A stretch of DNA of 12,586 nt from an uncultured Bermanella sp. (GTDB taxonomy: Bacteria > Pseudomonadota > Gammaproteobacteria > Pseudomonadales > Oceanobacteraceae), in NCBI GenBank assembly GCA_913054445.1, contig CAJXIK010000027.1, forward strand, positions 1-12,586. Direction: 5' to 3'. Shown in pieces: positions 6,806 through 12,586 of this stretch. A program made the translations under genes and the position numbers. The notes under the pieces were generated by a model that worked only from the letters and a program-made list of their open reading frames with translations, was not told where the DNA came from and ran no database searches. The first letter of the stretch is position 1. The number at the start of each line of letters is the position of its first letter.

Positions 6806-7357
6806 ATGAATTTAGATTCACTTAACCACTGGCAACAGCTGTCATTTTGTGCCGCCATCTGTGAGCGTAGCTTGCCTAATTTTCATTTGTTCTGTGAACT
6901 GGAAGAGCGCCCCGAGCAATACCAACAAGCGCGTAAAATTCTCAACAAAGTGTGGGAGTATTTGCGCGGCCAGCTGAGCAGCATGAAAAACATCGAGAAA
7001 CAGCTAGAGGTGCTCAACGAGCTGGTGCCCGACCCCGCACAGCACGACCATTTCGGTGCCTACCCTGCCATGGACAGCATGATTGCCCTACAAAGCTGCA
7101 TACAGGGTATTTTGGATGACAGCATAGATGATGCCCAAGCGATGCATACCATGACGCAACAGCGCCTGCTGGAGGTGTTTGCATTGCAGCAACAAGACAA
7201 GGACGACAGTGAACTGTGGGCGCGACAATTAAATTTCGAACAAGAAGTGGTTGATCTAGTGTGTGCGCAAATCAGTCACGCCGATGCCATTAAAAAATTG
7301 ATTCCCCTCAGCCGCGATAACGGCGTCAGTCAACTGGGCATTTGTATCGAGGATTAA
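6806..7357 (+). CDS. yjaG: YjaG family protein (DUF416)
   Basis: A 183-residue soluble protein. The start MNLDSLNHWQQLSFCAAICERSLPNF lines up with E. coli YjaG, which has a similar SWQHVTF...CLCERMYPNY start. GAYPAMDSMIALQSCI near 89-104 matches YjaG YGVYPAIDACVAL. Length is close to the roughly 196 residues of E. coli YjaG. No signal peptide or membrane segment is seen, and the protein is largely helical. A perfect AGGAGG ribosome binding site lies 5 nt before the ATG. It has its own promoter and is divergent from the MoxR/VWA operon. The biochemical function of the family is not established. Family assignment is firm. Confidence 0.88.
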   Translation: MNLDSLNHWQQLSFCAAICERSLPNFHLFCELEERPEQYQQARKILNKVWEYLRGQLSSMKNIEKQLEVLNELVPDPAQHDHFGAYPAMDSMIALQSCIQGILDDSIDDAQAMHTMTQQRLLEVFALQQQDKDDSELWARQLNFEQEVVDLVCAQISHADAIKKLIPLSRDNGVSQLGICIED

Positions 7358-7450
7358 TGGCCTCAACCCCGGTTCGGCCTAAGCAATGACCAGCCCGCCA
7401 TGTGCTACCTTTAATAGATAGGAGCCTGCGCTTATGGGCCGTTCATTGCC

Positions 7451-8749
7451 ATGGATGCCAGCATGTTACGCTTTTTATCTTGTCTCATCATTCTGCTCAG
7501 CAGCCTCGCGCAGGCCAACCCAGAGCAGCTCATCAAACACACCTTCGGCCAGATATCCCAAGGCATCGCCGCCCTTAACGACCCCAGCCGTAAAGACATA
7601 GAGCAAATCCTCAAGCAAGAACTCGAACCCATCATGGACATGGAGCGCATGAGTAAACTGGTGCTGGGGGATCACTGGAAGCGCGCCAGCCTCAAGCAAA
7701 AAAGGCGTTTCATGCAGTGCTTCAATCGCCAGCTCATATACAGCCAGGCCGATGCGCTGCGCACGTGGCACAGCGAAAAGTGGACGCTAAACAACAGCAC
7801 CTACAACAACAGCGGCAGCAAAGTGGCCATCGAGATGGATCTTGTAAGAAAACAAGAGACACGCCACATGCTGCTGCGCCTCTATAAGAGCGGCAAACAC
7901 TGGTACATCTATGATGCCGCCTTAAATGGCATTAGCCTGCTAAGAAATTATCGTGACGACTATGCCCTCAAGATTGAGAGCCAAGGCCTAGGTAAAACCC
8001 TCGCTAAGCTGTGCCAGCATTACCCGCTCACCATTAAAAAACTGCTGATGGCCGCCAACGAATGGCCCCCCTTCATCGGCCGCTCGCTGCCCGGCCAGGG
8101 CTTCAGTGTGGAGCTGGTAAGCCAGGTACTAACACGGGCCGGTTATCAGGTCAGCATGGCGTTTGCGCCCTGGCGAAAAGTCATGCAAGGCATGCAGCAA
8201 GGAAAGTACGACATCAGTGTCGCCGCCTGGAGCAGTGCCGACCGCCAACAGCAATTTTTATTCAGCACGCCCTACTATCACAACCAGCTGGTGGTGGTCA
8301 GTGCCACACAAGACATAGGCACCATCGCGGCCTTTCGCCATGCCTTGTTAATAGACAAGAAAAGCCTCGGACTCATGGAGGACTACGCCTACGACCAGCT
8401 GATTCCGGCGGGCGGCAACATCCGCTACCACCAACACTACCGCCCACTGTTGCGCAAGCTGGCCAGTCACGAGGTGGACATGGCCCTGCTAGACGCCGAT
8501 GTGGCGCGCTATATTTTGCATTCCATGAGCGGTTTACAGGCACGTTTGCAAGTGCCCACTAGCACAGTACACAGCCGAAGTTTGCACATGACCATGCTCA
8601 AGGAGCACCCAGCGGCAACGTCGGTGATGGCGGATTTCAACCTCTGGTTAGCCGTCTATTTAGCGTCTGACGACTACCAGAAGCTGCTCAAAAAATACCA
8701 ACTGGTCAGGTATCCGCTAGATGATAAACAAGGTTCGAGCACACATTAA
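7451..8749 (+). CDS. MlaC/Ttg2D-type domain fused to family 3 periplasmic solute-binding domain
   Basis: A 432-residue secreted protein made of two different periplasmic domains. A signal peptide (MLRFLSCLIILLSSLAQA, cut after about residue 22) is followed at about 25-190 by an MlaC/Ttg2D domain: ELEPIMDMERMSKLVLGDHW, SLKQKRRFMQCF and YIYDAALNGISLLRNYRD align with MlaC ELLPYV...ALVLGQYY, TPAQREAYFAAF and AYDMIAEGVSMI. MlaC carries phospholipids between outer and inner membranes. From about 196 to 422 comes a family 3 solute-binding domain: AANEWPPFIG, GFSVELV, PWRKVMQGMQQGKYDISVAAW and FSTPYYHNQLVVV. The frame is continuous across the junction, and both halves retain their family motifs. Start choice is uncertain: Met1 (7451) or Met5 (7463), neither with a strong ribosome binding site. 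No mlaFEDB or ABC permease gene is nearby. The ligand is unknown. Confidence 0.85.
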   Translation: MDASMLRFLSCLIILLSSLAQANPEQLIKHTFGQISQGIAALNDPSRKDIEQILKQELEPIMDMERMSKLVLGDHWKRASLKQKRRFMQCFNRQLIYSQADALRTWHSEKWTLNNSTYNNSGSKVAIEMDLVRKQETRHMLLRLYKSGKHWYIYDAALNGISLLRNYRDDYALKIESQGLGKTLAKLCQHYPLTIKKLLMAANEWPPFIGRSLPGQGFSVELVSQVLTRAGYQVSMAFAPWRKVMQGMQQGKYDISVAAWSSADRQQQFLFSTPYYHNQLVVVSATQDIGTIAAFRHALLIDKKSLGLMEDYAYDQLIPAGGNIRYHQHYRPLLRKLASHEVDMALLDADVARYILHSMSGLQARLQVPTSTVHSRSLHMTMLKEHPAATSVMADFNLWLAVYLASDDYQKLLKKYQLVRYPLDDKQGSSTH

Positions 8750-8785
8750 AACAAATATTATTTTCTTGTGAACAATGCCCACCCA

Positions 8786-8814
8786 TTCACAGAGGCCCTC
8801 TGATCTTTTATAAC
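8786..8814 (+). promoter_or_regulatory. Strong sigma70 promoter for the transglycosylase/lipoprotein pair
   Basis: TTCACA (8786-8791) matches five of six -35 positions and TATAAC (8809-8814) five of six -10 positions, with an ideal 17-nt spacer. Transcription would start near 8821, giving a leader of about 54 nt with a run of eight T residues at about 8833-8840. Confidence 0.6.
8790..8802. promoter_or_regulatory. 13-bp palindrome in the promoter spacer
   Basis: CAGAGG-C-CCTCTG is a perfect inverted repeat lying between the -35 and -10 boxes. It is well placed as an operator that would block RNA polymerase. Alternatively, in the transcript of the upstream fusion gene it can fold as a 5-bp stem with a 3-nt loop followed by ATCTTTTATAACTTTT, a weak intrinsic terminator. 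The two readings are not exclusive. Confidence 0.45.
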
Positions 8815-8874
8815 TTTTATTTACAAGGATAGGTTTTTTTTGCTTCTCTTAGCAGTTAACACTAGCTTTAGAAC

Positions 8875-10110
8875 ATGACTAAATATTCGCACCTCCTCGC
8901 AGAAAAAATTCGCCAAACGGCCGTAAAAACACTTGTTTTTAGCTGTTTATGTGTATCGGCACTCACCAGCGCCGAGGTGCAGGTCATCCCCAAGGCCGGC
9001 CATGAGGCGGCAGCGGCCAGCGCCCAAGATACGCAACTCAGTGCGCTGCAATTAAAGCGTAATTTCAAGAAATCCGTGAGCGCCTACCGCGCCGAACTAA
9101 GGGCCTATTGGCCCTCTGCCGAGATAAGCAGCAAGAGCCGCTTAGTGTTTTACTCCAACGACTACCAGCAAAAACAGGCCATTGATTTCAAGGCCAACGA
9201 AATTCAAATCACTATGCCCAGCCTGCGCCAAGGCAAGGTCTTAAATTACCGAGAGATGCACAAACGCCTCGAAAAAACCCTCGTGCAGTTGCTCTCTACC
9301 AACCTACAAACAGCCGTCAATAAAGACCCCATCAATACCAACATGGAAACCCTAGCAGGCATTCGTTACGCACAAGACCTAGGGGTCATGGGACGCGACC
9401 TCATACTTGGGGAGTTATTTCGCGATGAACGCCCGTCCATTAAAGCCGTGGAGCGTATGGCCAAGAAATTAAGCAAGGCCGCCTACATTCGCTTTCCGGC
9501 GGTGGCCGCTTTAAATCTGGCGTTTGCTTTCAACGACCGCACCACCTACATCATCTCCATGCCAGAGAAACGCATCCGCACGAAGGCCAAGCGTTACCAG
9601 CCGTTCGTCTATGACTACGCGCAAAAATACAGCCTGCCACCGTCATTAGTGTTTGCCATTATTCATGCCGAGAGCCATTTTAATCCCTTGGCTCGCTCCC
9701 AGGCCCCCGCTTTTGGCCTCATGCAAATTGTGCCCCATACCGCCGGAATGGATGCCAGCCACCTTATTTACAAGCAGCAGAAGGTGCTGTCACCCAGCTA
9801 CCTGTACAACCCTAAGCAGAATGTGCAAGTGGGTACCGCCTATTTTCATATTCTTTATTATCGTTACTTGAAGGACATTAGCGATTCAAAGGCACGCCTG
9901 TATTGCGCCATCGCCGCCTATAACGCGGGCACCTCCAGCGTCATGAAGGCCTTGACCGGCAGCGCCCGCATCAGCACCGCGGTGGACAGCATCAACCGCA
10001 TGTCGGCCCCAGAGGTCTTGCGTAAACTGCTCAGGCAGATGCCCACGGCCGAAACTCGGGACTACCTAAACAAGGTTCTTAACTTGCAGAAAACCTATGC
10101 TCAATTTTAA
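8875..10110 (+). CDS. MltC-like lytic murein transglycosylase
   Basis: A 411-residue exported enzyme that would cleave peptidoglycan glycan strands to form 1,6-anhydromuramyl ends. The signal peptide is about 1-33 (LVFSCLCVSALTSA). An MltC-type N-terminal domain spans about 60-235; RLVFYSNDYQQKQAIDFKANEIQI resembles the MltC KYTD.Y..R..INFD.G.I.I segment. The SLT catalytic domain spans about 240-405, with catalytic Glu266 in AIIHAESHFNP, then GLMQIVP (281-287) and IAAYNAG (346-352). E. coli MltC is a lipoprotein. Here no canonical lipobox is seen (VFSC24 is a poor match), so it may be soluble in the periplasm. It has the promoter at 8786-8814 and a weak ribosome binding site. It overlaps the next gene by 14 nt. 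The enzyme class is firm; orthology to mltC is probable. Confidence 0.87.
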   Translation: MTKYSHLLAEKIRQTAVKTLVFSCLCVSALTSAEVQVIPKAGHEAAAASAQDTQLSALQLKRNFKKSVSAYRAELRAYWPSAEISSKSRLVFYSNDYQQKQAIDFKANEIQITMPSLRQGKVLNYREMHKRLEKTLVQLLSTNLQTAVNKDPINTNMETLAGIRYAQDLGVMGRDLILGELFRDERPSIKAVERMAKKLSKAAYIRFPAVAALNLAFAFNDRTTYIISMPEKRIRTKAKRYQPFVYDYAQKYSLPPSLVFAIIHAESHFNPLARSQAPAFGLMQIVPHTAGMDASHLIYKQQKVLSPSYLYNPKQNVQVGTAYFHILYYRYLKDISDSKARLYCAIAAYNAGTSSVMKALTGSARISTAVDSINRMSAPEVLRKLLRQMPTAETRDYLNKVLNLQKTYAQF

Positions 10111-10582
10111 AGGCGTCATCCATGGGTTATTAATCTGGCCGCTGGCGGGCTGTCTCGACATGTCCACAGAGCAGTTTTTCAGCAGCACCACCCTCAACGA
10201 GCACAGCAAGGAAGTGGAATATCAGGCTATTCACCAGCTAAATTTGGCCATCAGTGATCTGGTGAAGGAAGTAGACGAAGCGAGTTTCTCACCCAAATTG
10301 AAGAGCCACTTCACACTCCACAACCTAAACGGGGGGCCATGGCCCCAAGCCTGGGTGGCCTTTAATATTAGAATCTTGCTCAGAGGCAAGGAACTGGCAC
10401 GGTTATCTAAGGCTAACGTGATGCAAGATCACAGCCTAACGGTATCCTTTGAGCAACACTTGCCTAAGTTTGGCATCAGCCCTGATGAATTAACCATACG
10501 CGTGACCCCAGTGGCTTGGATGCCCACCTTTCCATTGCACATATTGCCCAGCCCCCCTGCGCTCACGGCTCACTCTAATTAA
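10097..10582 (+). CDS. Predicted small lipoprotein of unknown function
   Basis: A 161-residue protein. Its N-terminus, MLNFKGVIHGLLIWPLAGC, has a short hydrophobic segment ending in the lipobox LAGC, so Cys19 would be lipidated. Leu at +2 predicts transfer to the outer membrane. The mature part is mixed alpha/beta: a helix-like stretch with LNLAISDLVKEVDEASFS, then strand-like AWVAFNIRILLRG and ELTIRVTPVAW. No family is recognised. The ATG lies inside the last codons of the transglycosylase gene (14-nt overlap, different frame), which implies translational coupling and possibly a role beside that enzyme at the cell wall. The ribosome binding site is poor. The gene is probably real because of the lipobox and the tight coupling. 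Confidence 0.7.
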   Translation: MLNFKGVIHGLLIWPLAGCLDMSTEQFFSSTTLNEHSKEVEYQAIHQLNLAISDLVKEVDEASFSPKLKSHFTLHNLNGGPWPQAWVAFNIRILLRGKELARLSKANVMQDHSLTVSFEQHLPKFGISPDELTIRVTPVAWMPTFPLHILPSPPALTAHSN

Positions 10583-10667
10583 GCCGTTGCTGTTCGATAT
10601 GTGCGCCTTATTGTCACCTTTTGCTAACCAACTGCCTCCCCTTGGCCATGGCGCTGTGTGTCCTAAC

Positions 10668-10676
10668 TGCTAGACT
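10668..10676 (+). promoter_or_regulatory. Possible extended -10 promoter for the nitroreductase gene
   Basis: TGCTAGACT gives an extended -10 (TGn plus TAGACT, four of six matches) 33 nt upstream of the start codon. No good -35 is present at normal spacing. The upstream 127-nt gap otherwise holds only a GCCATGGC palindrome (10645-10652) and a 6-bp inverted repeat ACGGCT/AGCCGT (10565-10587) across the previous stop codon, without a U tract. Confidence 0.35.
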
Positions 10677-10709
10677 GGCCCATTTATCTTTCAGCGATAG
10701 GACAAACCA

Positions 10710-11390
10710 ATGACTGAGCCACACAATATTACCCTGATGGACGCCATCAGCCTGCGACGTTCGGTGCGTGGCTTCACCAAGGAATTGGTGCCCAGAGAGA
10801 CCATAGACAAGGTTCTGACGCTCGCGCAACAGAGCCCATCTAACTGCAATGTCCAGCCCTGGAAGGTCTTAATGGCCAGCGGTCAGCACTGCGATGAGTT
10901 GCGTGGACAATTGACGCGAGCATTCACCGCCGGACAAGACATGAACCCAGATTTTGCGAGCACCGCGAAATACTCGGGAGACCTGCGTGACCGCCAAGTA
11001 GAATGTGCGCAAGCACTGTACGGAGCCATGGGCATAGAACGTTCCGACAAGGCGGGCCGCATGAACGCCAGCAAGCGTAACTATGAATTTTTTGACGCGC
11101 CCCATGTTTTGTTTATCACCATGCAGCGCGACTTTAGCCCCGCCATCGCCGTGGATGCGGGCATGTATGCACAGACCCTCATGTTGCTCATGCACGCCCA
11201 TGGCATTGCCAGCTGCGCTCAGGCCAGCGTGGCCTATTATCCGCAAATTATTCGCGATTATTTTAACGAGCCCAGCGACAACGGCATTCTATTTGGCATT
11301 AGCTTTGGATACGAAGACCCCAGCGTGCAGGCCAACCAAACTCGCACTACGCGCGCAGACTTAACAGACGTGGTCACCATAAAGGATTAG
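10710..11390 (+). CDS. FMN-dependent nitroreductase family protein
   Basis: A 226-residue soluble oxidoreductase. RRSVRGF at 16-22 is the conserved N-terminal FMN-phosphate contact, and QSPSNCNVQPWKV at 41-53 forms the flavin pocket. AVDAGMYAQTLMLLMHAHGIASC near 150 is the dimer-interface helix, and GISFGYED near 200 is the typical final strand before the C-terminal arm. Enzymes of this family are homodimers that use NAD(P)H to reduce nitroaromatics, quinones or related substrates. The natural substrate here cannot be told from sequence. AGGA lies 7 nt before the ATG, a good ribosome binding site. The gene stands alone on the plus strand and ends 8 nt from the stop codon of the convergent kinase gene. 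Confidence 0.9.
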   Translation: MTEPHNITLMDAISLRRSVRGFTKELVPRETIDKVLTLAQQSPSNCNVQPWKVLMASGQHCDELRGQLTRAFTAGQDMNPDFASTAKYSGDLRDRQVECAQALYGAMGIERSDKAGRMNASKRNYEFFDAPHVLFITMQRDFSPAIAVDAGMYAQTLMLLMHAHGIASCAQASVAYYPQIIRDYFNEPSDNGILFGISFGYEDPSVQANQTRTTRADLTDVVTIKD

Positions 11391-11398
11391 CCTCACGA

Positions 11399-12586
11399 TC
11401 ATTTTAGGCTTTTTGGAGCGCTCAGTTTTTCACCCACGGCCGCCAGCAACGCAGCCCGTTTGAGCGGTTTTAACAGGTAACGGATGCCCATCTCTTGAGC
11501 CTGTTCTTGACTAAATTTTTTGGTGAAGCCGGTTAATAATATGATGGGCAATAGCGGCCGAATGCTCAGCAAGGCGGTGGCCAGCTCACCGCCCGACATG
11601 CCCGGCATGGCATAGTCGGTTAAGACTAGATCGACGTCATTGGGCTGACGCTGGAACCGCCGCAAGGCGGCTTCCGCATTCTCCTCGGTGACCACCCGAT
11701 AGCCTGCCGACTGCAAGATAAGCTGGCATAAATCCCGCAATTCAGCCTCATCGTCTACCACCAATATACGGCCCGAGCCATGCAACACCTCCCTGCTGTT
11801 TGCATTAACCTCTGCCAGCGGCTGTGCGCTCTTGGGAATGTTAATCACGAAATGGCTGCCCGCCGTGGAGCTGCTCTTGAGGGAGATGCTGCCCTTATGA
11901 TGCTCCACCAGCTGATGGGCAACGGATAACCCTAGGCCGGTGCCCTTGCCCAACGCCTTAGAGGTAAAAAAAGGGTCAAAGATATTGGCTTGATCGCCCA
12001 GGGGAATGCCGCTGCCGGTGTCGGCTATGCTCATGGACACGTACTCGTCGTCATCCTCTATGGCGATGCTAATAAGGCCACCACCTTGCTCCATGGCCTG
12101 CACCGCATTATTAATAATGTTGGTGAAAATCTGATGAATCTGCGTCTTGTCGCCCCTTATCACGGGATGGCTAGCAGCTATATTTTGGGTTATTTCAATA
12201 TTGGCGGGAATCAACGGGCGTACCAGATGCAGAGCTTCCGCGATAACATCAACCAAGTTAATGGCGCTGAAAGCGGCTACTTCACTGCGACCAAAGGCCA
12301 ATATTTGTTTAATCAGGCTCACCGCTTTAGCACTGGCCGTTAAAATATTATGCAGATGTTCGGATTGTTCACTGCCCTCTTGTGCATCGTCCAGCGCCAG
12401 CTCTGTGTTGCCCTCTATGATGGCCAGAATATTATTAAAGTCATGGGCGATGCCGCCCGCTAGGGTGCCTAAAGACTCCAGCTTTTGTGATTGAAACAGC
12501 TGTTTTTGAGCGCATTCGAGCTGCTCCTCTATTTTTTTTCGCTGACTAATATCGAGAATAATGGCCACAAATATGGGCGGCTCTTC
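11399..12586 (-). CDS. Hybrid sensor histidine kinase with C-terminal receiver (partial, 5' end missing)
   Basis: The last 395 residues of a larger protein; the frame is open to the window edge, so the N-terminus lies outside. The first visible residues (EEPPIFVAIILDISQRK) look like the end of a PAS domain. The phosphoacceptor helix holds the H-box in LAGGIAHDFNN (His48 of the visible part). The ATPase domain shows the N-box NIINNAVQAM, G1 ADTGSGI, F-box FDPFFTSK and G2 GKGTGLGL. A receiver domain occupies about 273-390: acidic pair in VVDDE, phosphoacceptor Asp324 in LTDYAMPG, Thr352 in LLTGF and Lys373 in LLKPL. All catalytic residues are present, so it should be active in autophosphorylation and phosphotransfer. 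A GTG at 12568 is not the start, since it sits inside the PAS end. The signal and the downstream partner are unknown. Confidence 0.93.
   Translation of the reverse strand, partial: EEPPIFVAIILDISQRKKIEEQLECAQKQLFQSQKLESLGTLAGGIAHDFNNILAIIEGNTELALDDAQEGSEQSEHLHNILTASAKAVSLIKQILAFGRSEVAAFSAINLVDVIAEALHLVRPLIPANIEITQNIAASHPVIRGDKTQIHQIFTNIINNAVQAMEQGGGLISIAIEDDDEYVSMSIADTGSGIPLGDQANIFDPFFTSKALGKGTGLGLSVAHQLVEHHKGSISLKSSSTAGSHFVINIPKSAQPLAEVNANSREVLHGSGRILVVDDEAELRDLCQLILQSAGYRVVTEENAEAALRRFQRQPNDVDLVLTDYAMPGMSGGELATALLSIRPLLPIILLTGFTKKFSQEQAQEMGIRYLLKPLKRAALLAAVGEKLSAPKSLK

Noticed and set aside
6658..6858. A 66-codon minus-strand frame in the divergent gap
   Set aside because: It overlaps the yjaG promoter, ribosome binding site and start on the opposite strand, and shows no domain signal.
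8062..8562. A 166-codon open frame overlapping the solute-binding domain
   Set aside because: It lies in another frame of the same strand within a clear coding region. Its translation is low-complexity Arg/Pro/His-rich, typical of a shadow frame.
10869..11246. A 125-codon minus-strand frame opposite the nitroreductase
   Set aside because: It is antisense to a gene with clear FMN-binding motifs and resembles no family.

Overview
The window looks like chromosomal DNA of a marine-type Gammaproteobacterium. The evidence is a YjaG (DUF416) protein and an MltC-type lytic transglycosylase, both typical of gammaproteobacteria, plus a large secreted VWA protein that recalls families seen in Alteromonadales, Vibrionales and Cellvibrionales. 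Base composition is balanced by eye. I see no rRNA, tRNA, CRISPR array, insertion sequence, integrase or phage gene. Genus cannot be assigned from this sequence alone.

Left half (4-6508, all minus strand): a probable five-gene operon transcribed right to left. In order of transcription it has: (1) a small three-helix membrane protein with a C-terminal winged-helix-like segment; (2) a 914-residue secreted, membrane-anchored VWA protein whose cytosolic tail is extremely acidic and carries a fresh 84-bp tandem duplication; (3) a YafJ-type class II glutamine amidotransferase; (4) a MoxR-type AAA+ ATPase; (5) a CoxE-like cytosolic VWA protein with a degenerate metal site. Genes 4 and 5 form a classic MoxR/VWA pair, thought to remodel or activate client proteins. 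Genes 1 and 2 could supply a membrane-spanning sensor or scaffold. The amidotransferase may be a passenger.

Centre (6509-6805): a divergent intergenic region with a good extended -10 promoter for the rightward yjaG gene and several inverted repeats. The best is a perfect 9-bp repeat just upstream of the ribosome binding site of the leftward operon.

Right half (6806-11390, plus strand): yjaG; an unusual single-chain fusion of an MlaC/Ttg2D-type phospholipid-binding domain to a family 3 solute-binding domain; an MltC-like murein transglycosylase overlapping a small predicted lipoprotein gene; and an FMN nitroreductase. A near-consensus sigma70 promoter precedes the transglycosylase and has a 13-bp palindrome in its spacer. 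At the right edge (11399-12586, minus strand) is the 3' part of a hybrid sensor histidine kinase with a C-terminal receiver domain, convergent with the nitroreductase and cut by the window end.

The most unusual items are the MlaC/solute-binding fusion and the membrane-VWA-MoxR-VWA operon with its acidic repeat tail.
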